DNA from: Streptomyces diastatochromogenes
Lineage (GTDB): Bacteria; Actinomycetota; Actinomycetes; Streptomycetales; Streptomycetaceae
NCBI GenBank assembly: GCA_026913215.1
Contig: JAPTYK010000001.1
Coordinates: 62,001 to 126,000 of the forward strand
DNA length: 64,000 bases
Direction: 5' to 3'
Below are positions 45,072 through 54,665 of the stretch, one piece after another. Within the stretch, counting starts at the first letter, position 1. Every line of letters begins with the position of its first letter. Under the pieces are notes generated by a model, which saw only the letters and a list, made by a program, of their open reading frames with translations, ran no database searches and was not told where the DNA came from. A program made the position numbers and the translations under genes.

Positions 45072-47008
45072 CCCTCCCCACCGGCCCCCGCTTCCCGGCC
45101 CCCGTGCCGCCCGCACCGCCCATCTCGACGGCAGCGCGGCGCAGTACCCGTCCGGGTCGTTCGCCAGCGCGAGGCCCGCCAGGCCGAAGAGGATCACCGG
45201 GAGTTGTGCGGACTCCGTCACGTACGTGGCCATCAGGTGCGGGACCACCGCGAAGACGAGGCCGGCGACCACAGCGAACTGCGGCCTGCGTACCCCGGCC
45301 GCGACGACGACCGCCAGCCACACCAGGCCCGTCATCGCCGTGAAGTCCGTGGCGGTGATCCTGGTGTTGTACGAGGCGTAGAGCACTCCGCCGAAGCCGG
45401 CGAGGCCCGCCGAGAGCGTGAACAGGAGGAGTTTCGTCCGTACGACCGAGACGCCGGAGGCGGCGGCGGCCTCCGGGGCCGAGCGGACCGCGAGCATGGC
45501 CCGGCCCCAGCGGGAGGCGCGCAGGCGGGTGAGGAGGGCGACCGTCACCGCGCTGAGCAGGACGAGGGTGAGGCCGAGTGCCCGGTCGTCGGTCAGGTCG
45601 AGCGGTCCGGCCACGGGGCGGGGGATCGCCCAGCCGGTGTCGCCGTTGCGCAGCCAGCCGAGTTGGAAGAGCACTTGGTCCGCGAGGAAGGCGAGTGCCA
45701 GGGTGGCCAGGGCCAGTGTCCTGCCGCCGAGGCGTAGGGCGGGAGGGCGACCAGGGCACCGAGCAGGGCCGCCGCCAGCGTGCCGGTGGCCGCCGCTGCG
45801 GCGAAGGGCCAGCCGTGGCTCATCAGCAGGCCGGTGACGAGGGCGGCGGCGGTCACGAAGGTCGCCTGGGCCAGGGCGACCATCGCGCCGAGTCCGGTGA
45901 CCACCGTGAAGGACATGAACACGAGCCCGATCGCGAGTCCTTGGGTCAGGATCCCGCTCCAGAAGGGGTGGTGACGGTGTAGAACGCCGTGCCGAGGAGC
46001 GCGCCGGCCGCCAGCCAGGGGCCCCAGCGGCGGCCCCATCCCCTTCCGGCGAGGTAGTCGACCGGCGGGGGTCCGCGGCCGCCGTGCCCGCCGCGCGGCT
46101 CCGCCGCCGCCCGAGGAGGACGAGTCCGGCAAAGAGGATGAGGAAGGGTACGGCGGTGCGGAAGCCGGTGATGTCCTCGGCGAACGACGCGTATCCCGCC
46201 ACCAGGTTCTGCAGCACCTGAGTCCGAGGCCGCCCGCGAAGGCGAGCGGGACGGACGTGAAGCGTCCGAGGACCGCCGCGGTGGCGGAGACGAACAGGAA
46301 CAGCGTGTAGTCGTGCGCGGAGAGGCCGAGGAGCGGGGTGGCGAGGACACCGGCGAGGCCCGCGAGGCCGGAGGACAGCATCCACGCGAGCGAGGACAGC
46401 CGGTCTGCGCTGATGCCCCGCAGTTCGGTCAGTGCCCGGTTGTCGACCGTCGCCCGCAGCCGCAGGCCGAGCCGGGTGTGCCGCATCAGGAGCCACAGGC
46501 CGGCCGCCGCGAGGGCGGTGGCGATCCAGGTGATCAGTTGGTCGGAGTCGATGCCCACGCCGTCGAGCGGCTGCCAGGACACCGCGGGGCTGGGCCCGAC
46601 GCCGGGCAGGCCGAACTGGTTCTCGGCGGGCTGGACCGGGGCGCCCGCCCGCTCCAGGAGTTCGACCGCCCACAGTCCGGCCGCGGGCAGCGCGACGAGG
46701 AGGCCGATCGTGGCCACGATCTGCGCCGTCTCGCCGACCCCGGCCAGTTTTCTGAACATCAGCCGGTCCAGGCCCCAGCCGAGGCCGGGCGCGACCACGA
46801 GCACCAGGAGCAGGGCGGTGGGGACGGCCGGCCAGCCGAAGCCCGAGTGGAGCTCGTAGAACGCGAGGGCGCACAGGTAGGCGGTCGCGCCGTGCGCGAA
46901 GTTGAAGAGCCCGGAGGCGGAGGAGGACAGGACGAGGCCGGTGGCGAGCAGCGCGTACAGCGCGCCCGAGACCAGCCCGCTCAGGACGAAGCCCAGCAGG
47001 TCACCCAT
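45072..47008 (-). CDS. Fused LivH-LivM-type ABC permease
   Basis: Two permease domains in one gene, about 645 aa. The first (MGDLLGFVLSGLVSGALYALLATGLVL) is LivH-like, the second (LAIGLVFMSFTVVTGLGAMVALAQATFVTAAALVTG) LivM-like. Around 15 hydrophobic segments. Frame changes near 46220, 46090 and 45738. Start ATG 47006-47008, 12 bp after the livK stop. The C-terminus continues in frame into LivF (GGRWGGMSERY). Confidence 0.8.
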
Positions 47009-47020
47009 GTGACGCGCCCC

Positions 47021-48268
47021 TCAGCCGAAGGGGATCGGCGGGTAGCACGTGAAGGGCACGGCGACCTCGTACCGCCCGTTCTTCAGCCGGACGAGCGCCC
47101 CGCAGCCGAAGCTCTCCTTCTGTCCCTTGGGTTCGGCGCGGTCGCCGACGAGCGTCCCGGTGTCGGAGAAGCCGTCGGCGGCCTTCTGGAAGGACTCGAC
47201 GGTGAGGTCCTTGCCCGCTCTCTTCGCGATCGAGAGGAAGAGGTCGGCGCTCATGTACCCCGTCATCATATGGAGGTTGAGCGGGACGTCCTTGCCGCCG
47301 GCGGCCTTCTTGATGTCGGCCTTGAACTGCCGCATCGCGGGGCTGTCCGATTCGAAGGGCTGGAACTGCAGCAGGACGTGCACCCCGTCGAGGGCCTGTT
47401 TCGTGGCGTCCTTCGTGAGGAGTCCGGGGTCGTAGTCGGTCGGGTCGGAGAGGACGCCCTTGTAGCCGGACCGCTTGAGCGCGGTGAACAGGCCGATGTT
47501 GTACGGCGTCTGCATCACGGAGACGACGGCGTCGGGCGCGGTGCCGCCGGGGCCGGAGCGGAGGATCTCCTTGGTGTACGCCGACCAGTCGCTGGGCATC
47601 GACGTCGCGGGCACCGCGGCCTTGGCGTACGGGACCTGGAAGCCCGCCGCCTTGAACCCCTGGGTGAAGGTGCGGATGCCGAACTTGCCGGCGTCGTTGT
47701 CGCCGGCGATGAGCGCGACCGACTTGCCGCGCGCGCCGCCGAGGACGGCCGCGAGGCCCTCGGGCCAGGTCTGGTTGAGCGTGCCGCCGGGCATCGGGAC
47801 GAGGCAGCCGTTGAAGCCGTAGAGGTGCTTCGGGCCGCAGAAGGAGGGGAGCGTGCCCCAGCCCACCGTCGGGACCTTCTGGCCGTCGAGGAAGTCGGCC
47901 CCGGCGAAGGTGACCGAGCTCATGGGAGAGACGGCGAAGACCTTGTCCTGCTGGACGAGTTTGCGGGCCGCCGCCAGGTTCCTGGAGGGGTCCTGGCCGT
48001 CGTCCTCGGCCCCCAGGTACTCGATCTTCCGTCCGTTGACCCCGCCCTCGGCGTTGGCCCGGTCGTAGCGGGCCCGGGCGCCGAGGTCGGTGTCCTTCTT
48101 GGAGTAGCCGCTCGCGGAGGTCATGGAGACGATGCCGCCGACCTTGATGGAGTCGGCGGTGACCCCGCGTACGGAGGAGGCGCTGCTTCCGCCGGTGGAC
48201 GCGGAGTTACAGGCGGTGACGAGGAGCAGGGTGCAGGCGGCGGCTATGACGCGCAACGGTCGAGGCAC
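47021..48268 (-). CDS. livK: ABC transporter substrate-binding lipoprotein, LivK-type
   Basis: 415 aa, intact. Lipoprotein signal with lipobox LVTAC (Cys20). Periplasmic-binding type I fold beginning IKVGGIVSMTSASGYSKKDT. First gene of the operon. The ligand cannot be told from sequence; family members bind amino acids, amides, urea or aromatic acids. Confidence 0.9.
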   Translation of the reverse strand: MPRPLRVIAAACTLLLVTACNSASTGGSSASSVRGVTADSIKVGGIVSMTSASGYSKKDTDLGARARYDRANAEGGVNGRKIEYLGAEDDGQDPSRNLAAARKLVQQDKVFAVSPMSSVTFAGADFLDGQKVPTVGWGTLPSFCGPKHLYGFNGCLVPMPGGTLNQTWPEGLAAVLGGARGKSVALIAGDNDAGKFGIRTFTQGFKAAGFQVPYAKAAVPATSMPSDWSAYTKEILRSGPGGTAPDAVVSVMQTPYNIGLFTALKRSGYKGVLSDPTDYDPGLLTKDATKQALDGVHVLLQFQPFESDSPAMRQFKADIKKAAGGKDVPLNLHMMTGYMSADLFLSIAKRAGKDLTVESFQKAADGFSDTGTLVGDRAEPKGQKESFGCGALVRLKNGRYEVAVPFTCYPPIPFG

Positions 48269-48326
48269 GGGCGATCCCTCCGTCGGGTGACCGCATTCTG
48301 TGACCGGACCGGTGAAGCGTCAATAA

Positions 48327-48356
48327 CTGACGCACCGTCAATTGATGATGCGTCAG
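48327..48356. promoter_or_regulatory. Inverted repeat upstream of livK
   Basis: CTGACGCA-14-TGCGTCAG, 59 bp before livK and overlapping the end of the methyltransferase gene. Length and spacing suit a TetR/GntR-type operator. Confidence 0.45.
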
Positions 48357-49018
48357 GGCTGTTTCGCCTCGACAGGGCGGCGGGCGTAGGTGAAGAGGTG
48401 ATCCTCGGGAGCCGCGCGGTCGTCGTCCGGGTCGAAGACCGACAGCTCGTGGTGGAGCACGTCGAGCCCGCAGTCCTCCCGCTGGAGGCGCAGGTACTCC
48501 TCCACCGAGAAGCTGGAGACCTTGACCTTGCGCTCCATCCAGACGATCTCCACGTCCTCCACGTCCGCCGGCACGGTCGCCGTCACCAGGAAGCCGCCCG
48601 GCGCCAGCCAGCCGGCCATGCGCTTGAGGGCGGCGGCCGCCTCCGCCCGGCTCATCATCATCAGCGGGAAGAACGCGCACACCGCGTCGAAGCCGCCCTC
48701 CGGCGCGTCGAAGGCGCGCACGTCGCACTGCTCGAAGCGGGCCCCGGGCACCTGCGCGCTCGCGAGGGCGACCATCTCGCCGGACACGTCGATGCCCGTC
48801 ACCTCGCAGCCGGCGCGCACCAGGAGGTCGGCGACCGGGCGTCCGGTACCGCTGCCCACGTCGAGGACCCTGGCCCCCGCGTCCAGTCGCGCGGTGAGCC
48901 ACTCGATCGCCGCCAGCTGGGCCGGCAGCCGGACGAAGGCACGCTCGTACTCGATCCCCAGGCCGTCGAACAGCTCAGCCGCCGACACCGTCCGCCCCTC
49001 CGTACCCTCGTGGTCCAT
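48353..49018 (-). CDS. Class I SAM-dependent methyltransferase
   Basis: 221 aa. SAM site VLDVGSGTGRPVADLLV, VTGIDVSGEMVALA, GGFDAVCAFFPLMMM and LAPGGFLVTATVP. A small-molecule methyltransferase of unknown substrate, without the dimerisation domain seen in the cluster enzymes. ATG 49016-49018 after GGAAGGAACTCGG. Confidence 0.8.
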   Translation of the reverse strand: MDHEGTEGRTVSAAELFDGLGIEYERAFVRLPAQLAAIEWLTARLDAGARVLDVGSGTGRPVADLLVRAGCEVTGIDVSGEMVALASAQVPGARFEQCDVRAFDAPEGGFDAVCAFFPLMMMSRAEAAAALKRMAGWLAPGGFLVTATVPADVEDVEIVWMERKVKVSSFSVEEYLRLQREDCGLDVLHHELSVFDPDDDRAAPEDHLFTYARRPVEAKQP

Positions 49019-49153
49019 TCCGAGTTCCTTCCGTCGCGGGGTGCCTACGGGAGGGTTCGTACCACGCGCGGGCCCGGGACCAGAAGAGCCGCACCGGGGT
49101 CCGCACCGGCCTGCCGGGGTTCAAGGGGGTGAAGACGATCCGTCCGCCGGAGT

Positions 49154-50054
49154 TCAGGGGACGAGGACGATCCGTCCACGCAGGCCGCCCTCGGCCAGGC
49201 GTACGTGGGCCTCTTCGGCGGCGTCGAGCGGTAGGTCCGGGCGACGCGGGCCAGCAGCGCCCCGTCTCGGCTTGCCGGGCCAGTTCGGCGAGCTGCCCGC
49301 CGTCGGCCCGGACGTCCAGGGCGCCGATCCGGATGCCGCGCTCGCGCTCCGGCTCCTGGCCGGGCCACAGGCCGATGTAGGTTCCGCCGTCGCGCACCGC
49401 GGCGAGCGCGGCTCGCCCGAGACCCGCGGCGTCGAGTACGCCGTCGAAGGCGGCCGGCGGGAGCGTCTCCGTACGGGGAAGGAAGTGGGCGGCTCCACGG
49501 GACGCGAGGAACTCCTCGTCGTCCGCGGAGGCCAGTGCCGTCACTTCCAGGCCCCCGAGGCGCGCGAGTTCCACGGCGTGCGTCCCGACTCCGCCGGCCG
49601 CGCCGGTGACCAGCAGGGTCTGCCCCTCGCACAGGTCCAGCAGGTCCAGGGACTGCGCGGCGGAGAGCGTGTTGAGCGGCAGGGAGGCGGCGTGCGCGTC
49701 GGAAAGGGCCGCGGGGGCCGGGGCGACGGCGTCCGCGTCGAGCACGACGTACTCGGCGTGGGTGCCCAGAGGCGTGCGGTGGCCTGTGGCCAGGCCCATG
49801 ACGCGGTCGCCGACCGACCAGTCCGCACCGTCGCCGACGGCGTGGACGGTGCCCGCGACGTCCCAGCCCAGGCCGATCCGCTCCCCCGCACCGCCGAAGA
49901 CGCCGGACCGCATGGCCGCGTCCACCGGGTTCAGCGCGGCCGCCGCCACCTTGATCCGTACCTGCCCGGGACCCACCGCGGGCACCGGGAGCTCGGTGAT
50001 CTCGACTGCCTCGGGCCCGCCGAAGCGGGACACCGTCACGGCGCGCATGAGCAT
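49154..50054 (-). CDS. Quinone oxidoreductase-like MDR reductase
   Basis: About 300 aa. MRAVTVSRFGGPEAVEITEL, NPVDAAMRSGVFGG, LGWDVAGTVHAVGDGA and NADPH loop LLVTGAAGGVGTHAVELA. Frame change near 49235, then YRLDAAEEAHVRLAEGGLRG. ATG 50052-50054 chosen for AGGAGG 7 bases upstream. Divergent from the HxlR gene, a frequent arrangement for redox- or electrophile-responsive reductases. The sequence around its stop is partly repeated downstream. Confidence 0.85.
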
Positions 50055-50090
50055 GTTGGTCCTCCTGAGACGGGTACGACGGTTACGCGG

Positions 50091-50144
50091 ATCGCGTGGA
50101 TCGCATAGATCACGTGGATCACGTGGATCACGTGGATCACGCAG
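50091..50144. repeat. Six 9-bp repeats (ATCACGTGG) in the HxlR/reductase divergent region
   Basis: Units at 50091, 50100, 50109, 50118, 50127 and 50136; three are exact ATCACGTGG, containing palindromic CACGTG. Non-coding, upstream of both divergent genes. Confidence 0.8.
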
Positions 50145-50177
50145 TGGGCTCCGGTCACGCGCAAGGCTGTGACCTGG

Positions 50178-50217
50178 ATACTTACGCTTGGTGCGTAGCC
50201 CCATCGTGCGTCAGTAT
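50178..50217. promoter_or_regulatory. Inverted repeat, likely HxlR operator
   Basis: ATACTTACGC (50178-50187) and GCGTCAGTAT (50208-50217) form a 10-bp imperfect palindrome with a 20-bp centre, upstream of both divergent genes. Confidence 0.5.
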
Positions 50218-50271
50218 GGAGGCCGGTACAAAAGGCACACGCGTGTGCGGAACACGAGGGAGGAGTGCGCC

Positions 50272-50691
50272 ATGGACTCCGCGTCGGACGAAGGCCGGGC
50301 GGCCCCCGCAGCGCTCGCCGGGCCGTGCTCCCGCTGGCCCGCGGACCAGGGCGAGACCATCCGGCAGATCGTGGAGCGTGCCGGGGACAAGTGGGCCGTG
50401 CTCGTCATCGGCACCCTGCGGGAGGGGACCCTGCGCTACACGGACCTGCAGCGTTCCGTTCCGGGGATCTCCCAGCGCATGCTCACCCACACCCTGCGCC
50501 AGCTGCGGCGCGACGGTCTCGTCACCCGGACCGCCTACCCCGAGGTGCCGCCCCGGGTGGAGTACGCGCTGACCGACCTCGGCGCCACCCTGCTCGACGC
50601 CGTCACCGCCCTGATCGACTGGGCCGGCACGCACCACGACGAGATCGTCCGGAACCGCGCCCGCTTCGACGGGGCGGCCGCCGCGAACTGA
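50272..50691 (+). CDS. HxlR-family regulator
   Basis: 139 aa winged-helix protein with the HxlR signature GDKWAVLVIGTLREG, LQRSVPGISQRMLTHTLRQL and RTAYPEVPPRVEYALT. Cys19 near the N-terminus is at a position often used for redox or electrophile sensing. ATG 50272 after GGGAGGAGTGCGCC. Probably controls the divergent reductase. Confidence 0.9.
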   Translation: MDSASDEGRAAPAALAGPCSRWPADQGETIRQIVERAGDKWAVLVIGTLREGTLRYTDLQRSVPGISQRMLTHTLRQLRRDGLVTRTAYPEVPPRVEYALTDLGATLLDAVTALIDWAGTHHDEIVRNRARFDGAAAAN

Positions 50692-50694
50692 GGA

Positions 50695-50735
50695 CCGGCG
50701 GCGCGGCAGGCCGGGCTTCCCGACCGCGCCGCCGG
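50695..50735. terminator. Bidirectional terminator
   Basis: CCGGCGGCGCGG (50695-50706) and CCGCGCCGCCGG (50724-50735), perfect 12-bp arms between convergent genes. Confidence 0.7.
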
Positions 50736-50767
50736 GAGTCACTGCCGGTGGTCCCACGCCCCCGGAG

Positions 50768-52009
50768 CTACCGGGACCCGGCGGCCACGGCGACGATCGC
50801 CCGCACCTGGGCGATGATGTCGAGCCGGTTCCGTACGAACGCGGGGTCGGTGACCGTGCCGGTCGCCGGGTCGGTGTTTCCGGGGCCGAACTCGAGGACC
50901 GGCGTGTGGACGTGACCGCCGGGCAGCCGGGTCAGGCCGAGGCGGTCGCGCAGCAGGGTGGCCCGGTAGGCGATCTCGTTGGACAGGTAGTTCCCGCCGC
51001 CGCCCGCGCGGGCCGCGGAGCCGGGCGTGGGACCGGCAGGGCGAACCACGGGAGTGTCGGACCCGGTCGGCAGTTCGGTCACGGAGGTGTTGTCGTACAC
51101 GGGGAAGCGGCCCGTGGACGCCGCCGTGATCGCCGCGTACGGAAGGGTCGTCGACGTCCACTGGGGCTGGGTGGACGGGTCGGCGACGGGCACGGTCTCC
51201 GTGCGGGACAGGTTCTCGTTGTCGGGGAAGCCACCGCGCCAGGCGCCGTTGGTCCGCTCGATGTCGAACCGGCCCGGACGGCCCTGGCTCACCGTGGTGA
51301 AGAGGTCCACCTCCGGCAGGTGCGGGCGCAGGGTGCGCTCGACCGTGCCGTCGGCGAAGTCCTGCCAGCGGACGGGGAAGACGGCCGTCTCGACCCGGGC
51401 GAGCGAGCCGTCGGAGGTGCGCAGCCAGGTGCCGTCCAGCGCGAGCGCGGTGGCCCCGGAGGGGTTGCTGATGCGGGTGTCCCTGTCGAGCGTGAACGGG
51501 TCGAAGCCGGTCAGCAGGATGCGCTTCACTCCCTTCCCCGCCGGGTAGCGGATGGAGTCCTGGCCTCGCGAGGAGCGTTCGAGGCGGTCGAGGAGCCGGG
51601 TCCGGCCCTCCTCGGAGATCCCGAATCCGGGCTGCCAGGAACGGAGTTCACGGGTGAGCGCGAGTCGCGACCAGTACAGCGGCCGGTCGTCGTCCCGTGA
51701 GAGGCCGCCGCCCGCCGGTCCCCTGCCCTGCGCCCGGTCCACGGCGCGCCGCCAGAGCCCCGATCCGTACCGGGCGACCGTCCGCTCGGCCTCCGCGAAG
51801 GAGTCGGTTCCGGCGAGGGCGTCGGCGAACTCCGGCGCCAGGGAGGCGAATCCGCTGAGCCTCAGGATCTCCTGGGGTACGGCCCGGTCAAGCCGGGCCT
51901 CCTCGGCGGAGGCGACGGTCGTGTCGGCGGCCGAGGCCGACGGGGTCGCCGCCAGGGCCAGGGAGACGGCGGCGAGAGGGAGAGCGAAGGCGCTGCGTAT
52001 CGAGGTCAC
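50768..52009 (-). CDS. Secreted pyroglutamyl-peptidase-like protein with Cys-to-Ser change
   Basis: 413 aa. Signal peptide (FALPLAAVSLALAATPSASA). The C-terminal 250 residues match peptidase family C15: ILLTGFDPF, SNPSGATAL, FDIERTNGAWRGGFPDNE (catalytic Glu) and GHVHTPVL (catalytic His). The nucleophile motif that should read GxYxCN is GGNYLSNEIAYR, so Ser replaces the catalytic Cys. The N-terminal ~140 residues are helical and unassigned. GTG start 52007-52009 after GAGAGGACCCAG. May be a non-peptidase or a serine variant. Confidence 0.8.
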   Translation of the reverse strand: MTSIRSAFALPLAAVSLALAATPSASAADTTVASAEEARLDRAVPQEILRLSGFASLAPEFADALAGTDSFAEAERTVARYGSGLWRRAVDRAQGRGPAGGGLSRDDDRPLYWSRLALTRELRSWQPGFGISEEGRTRLLDRLERSSRGQDSIRYPAGKGVKRILLTGFDPFTLDRDTRISNPSGATALALDGTWLRTSDGSLARVETAVFPVRWQDFADGTVERTLRPHLPEVDLFTTVSQGRPGRFDIERTNGAWRGGFPDNENLSRTETVPVADPSTQPQWTSTTLPYAAITAASTGRFPVYDNTSVTELPTGSDTPVVRPAGPTPGSAARAGGGGNYLSNEIAYRATLLRDRLGLTRLPGGHVHTPVLEFGPGNTDPATGTVTDPAFVRNRLDIIAQVRAIVAVAAGSR

Positions 52010-52025
52010 CTGGGTCCTCTCGTAC

Positions 52026-52085
52026 GAACATCACGAACATCACGGAAATCGCAGAAATCACGGACGCCACGGACGCCACGGACAT
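52026..52085. repeat. 9-bp repeat upstream of the secreted peptidase gene
   Basis: Degenerate units such as GAACATCAC, GAAATCACG and GACGCCACG, six or seven in a row. Non-coding. Confidence 0.6.
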
Positions 52086-52241
52086 GGCGTTCCGCCGGAA
52101 GCGGAGCTCCGCAAAGGCGCCCAGGCTACGGCGCCACGGCCGTGCCCGCCGGGCGTTCCAGCGGGGGTGGCTTGATCCGCGCGCGGCGAGGTACCGGGGA
52201 CCCTGACCTTGGCCTGGGGTGCACACTTGTTTACCCTGGGG

Positions 52242-52257
52242 GTGAACGTACGTACAC
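52242..52257. promoter_or_regulatory. Palindrome before the MFS-TetR operon
   Basis: GTGAACGTACGTACAC, palindromic apart from one pair, 29 bp before the start, just after TTGTTTACCC. Likely site of the TetR protein encoded by the second gene. Confidence 0.5.
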
Positions 52258-52285
52258 CCTCCCTCCCGCACCGCCCTGGAGCACG

Positions 52286-53854
52286 ATGACCTCCGCCGAA
52301 CCCGAACCCGAGCCCAACCCCGAATCCGGACCCGACACCGCCTCCGCCTCCGGCTCCGGCTCCGGCTCCGCGCCGATATCCGGCCCGGCGTCCGAACACG
52401 CCCGCTCGCGGCTCGTCGTCCCCGTCCTCGCCTTCTGCGGCATGGTCGTCGCCGTCATGCAGACCCTCGTCGTCCCGCTGCTGCCCCACGTGCCCGAGCT
52501 GACGGGCGCGAGCGCGGGCGCCGCGGGCTGGCTCGTGACCGTGACCCTGCTCACCGGCGCGGTGTTCACCCCGGTGCTCGGCCGGGTCGGCGACATGTAC
52601 GGCAAGCGGCGGGTGCTCCTCGCGTCGCTCGGGGTGCTCACCCTCGGTTCCGTGCTCTGCGCGGTCAGCTCCGACATCGGCGTACTGATCACCGGCCGGG
52701 CCCTCCAGGGCGCGGCGCTCGCGGTGATCCCGCTCGGCATCAGCATCATCCGCGACGAGCTCCCGCCCGAGCGCGTCCTGCCGTCGATCGCGCTCATGAG
52801 CTCCTCCCTCGGCATCGGCGCGGCGATCGGGGTGCCCCTGGCCGCCGTCGTCACGGAGAACTTCGACTGGCACACCATGTTCTGGGCGTCCGCCGCGCTC
52901 GGTCTGCTGGACCTGCTGCTCGTGCTGGCGATCGTGCCGGAGTCGGGCGTGCGCTCCCCGGGACGCTTCGACGTGCCGGGAACGCTGGGGCTCGCCGTCC
53001 TGCTCGTCGGTGTGCTCCTGGCGATCACCCAGGGCTCCGACTGGGGCTGGACCTCCGCGCTGACGCTCGGCGTGCTCGGCGGCTCGGTGGCCGTGGGGCT
53101 GCTCTGGGGCTGGTACGAGCTGCGCACCCCGTCCCCGATCATGGACCTGCGGGTGTCCGCCCGGCCCGCCGTGCTGCTGACCAATGTCGCGGCCCTGCTC
53201 ATCGGCTTCTCGTTCTACGCGAACTCCCTGGTCACCGCCCAGCTCGTGCAGGAGCCCACGAGCACCGGCTACGGCCTCGGCGCCTCCATCGTCGTCAGCG
53301 GACTGTGTCTGCTGCCCGGCGGACTCGCGATGGTGGCCCTGTCCCCCCTGTCGGCGCGGATCTCCGCCGCGTACGGGCCCCGCACCGCGCTCGCCGTCGC
53401 GGCCGTGGTCATGACCCTGGGCTATGTGGTGCGCTTCTTCACCAGCCACAGCCTCTGGCTGATCGTCGCCGGCGCGACCGTGGTCGCCTGCGGCACCGCC
53501 ATCGCGTACTCCGCGCTGCCCGCCCTCGTCATACGGGCCGTGCCGGTGAGCGAGACCGCGTCGGCCAACGGCCTCAACACCCTGATGCGCTCCGTCGGCC
53601 AGGCCTCCTGCAGCGCCGTGGTCGCCACCGTGCTCGCCCGTGCGACCTTCGTGGTGGACGGCCGCACCGCGCCGACGCTCCACGCGTACCTGCTGATCTT
53701 CCTGACGGCCGCCGGAGCGGCCCTGGCGGCCCTCGTCGTCACCCTCTTCCTGCCGTCCGACCGACCGGGCCGGGGCACCGTGCGCGACGGCGGCCGGGCG
53801 GGCGGTACGGTCACGGTGTCACCACCCACCAGCGCCGCCCGAGGGAACGCATGA
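52286..53854 (+). CDS. MFS transporter, DHA2-like
   Basis: 522 aa, intact. Acidic, Pro/Ser-rich N-terminal tail of ~45 residues, then about 14 transmembrane segments. Motif A: GRVGDMYGKRRVLLASLG; LQGAALAVIPLGISIIRDE and a WHTMFWASAALGLLDLL segment are typical of drug exporters. ATG 52286 after CTGGAG. Cotranscribed with the TetR gene by ATGA overlap, so probably an inducible efflux pump. Confidence 0.9.
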   Translation: MTSAEPEPEPNPESGPDTASASGSGSGSAPISGPASEHARSRLVVPVLAFCGMVVAVMQTLVVPLLPHVPELTGASAGAAGWLVTVTLLTGAVFTPVLGRVGDMYGKRRVLLASLGVLTLGSVLCAVSSDIGVLITGRALQGAALAVIPLGISIIRDELPPERVLPSIALMSSSLGIGAAIGVPLAAVVTENFDWHTMFWASAALGLLDLLLVLAIVPESGVRSPGRFDVPGTLGLAVLLVGVLLAITQGSDWGWTSALTLGVLGGSVAVGLLWGWYELRTPSPIMDLRVSARPAVLLTNVAALLIGFSFYANSLVTAQLVQEPTSTGYGLGASIVVSGLCLLPGGLAMVALSPLSARISAAYGPRTALAVAAVVMTLGYVVRFFTSHSLWLIVAGATVVACGTAIAYSALPALVIRAVPVSETASANGLNTLMRSVGQASCSAVVATVLARATFVVDGRTAPTLHAYLLIFLTAAGAALAALVVTLFLPSDRPGRGTVRDGGRAGGTVTVSPPTSAARGNA

Positions 53855-54498
53855 GCACCACCGACGAACCCACCTCCCGGCCCCGTCCCCGGCCGACGCG
53901 GACCGAACCGCCGGCCGGGAGGCCGGACCCTCCCCGCGGGCGGAGCGGAGGAGGCCCGGAGACCGGGCGCGAGGCCATCATCCGCGCCGCACGGCGGGCG
54001 TTCACGCTCAAGCCGTACGCCGAGGTCACCATGCGCGGCATCGCCGCGGCGGCCGGGGTGAGCCCCTCCCTGATCGTCAAGCGCTTCGGCACCAAGGAAG
54101 CCCTGTTCAACACGGTCGTCGACTTCCGTCCGGCCGCCGCCGAACTCTTCACCGCCCCGCTGCCCGGTCTCGGCCGGCACCTCGTCCTGACCATGGTCGA
54201 CCTCCGGGACCGGCTCCGCGGCGACCCGCTCCTGCGCGTGGTGTTCTCCCTCGGCATGGAGGACGAGCGCACCCTGCTGCGGGCCCGCTTCCGCGAGCAG
54301 GTCACCGACCACCTCGCCGGCGTGCTCACCGGCCCCGAGGCCCGGCTGCGCGCCGAGCTGATCGCCGGCCAGCTCCTCGGTCTGGGCGCCACCCTGAGCC
54401 TCCACCGCCCCGACGGCGCCACCGCCCACACCACCACCGAACGGCTCGCGGACCTCTACGCCCCCGGCATCCAGCACCTCGTCGACGGCGGGAGCTGA
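53851..54498 (+). CDS. TetR-family regulator
   Basis: 215 aa. A disordered Pro/Arg-rich N-terminus of ~38 residues precedes the DNA-binding domain REAIIRAARRAFTLKPYAEV...MRGIAAAAGVSPSLIVKRFGTKEALF. ATG overlaps the MFS stop. Presumed repressor of its own operon through the palindrome at 52242. Confidence 0.9.
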   Translation: MSTTDEPTSRPRPRPTRTEPPAGRPDPPRGRSGGGPETGREAIIRAARRAFTLKPYAEVTMRGIAAAAGVSPSLIVKRFGTKEALFNTVVDFRPAAAELFTAPLPGLGRHLVLTMVDLRDRLRGDPLLRVVFSLGMEDERTLLRARFREQVTDHLAGVLTGPEARLRAELIAGQLLGLGATLSLHRPDGATAHTTTERLADLYAPGIQHLVDGGS

Positions 54499-54506
54499 GC
54501 GACGAC

Positions 54507-54660
54507 ACGGCCGGAAGCGGACGCTGAGCAACGGCACGGCCGGAAGCGGACGCTGAGCAACGGCACGGCCGGAAGCGGACGATGAGCGACGGCGCCGCCG
54601 GAAGCGGGCGCTGAGCGACAGCACGGGCGGAAGCAGGCCCAGAGGTCCGCTTCCGGCCGT
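54507..54660. terminator. Terminator region with three direct arms and one inverted arm
   Basis: ACGGCCGGAAGCGGAC occurs at 54507, 54536 and 54565 (29-bp period) with two weaker copies after it; GTCCGCTTCCGGCCGT at 54645-54660 is the exact complement of all three. Lies between convergent genes and can fold in alternative ways. Confidence 0.65.
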
Positions 54661-54665
54661 GCCGG

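Noticed and set aside
46313..49132. 939-codon open frame on the plus strand
   Set aside because: It is antisense to livK, the permease and the methyltransferase, which have clear motifs; composition is that of an opposite-strand shadow in high-GC DNA.
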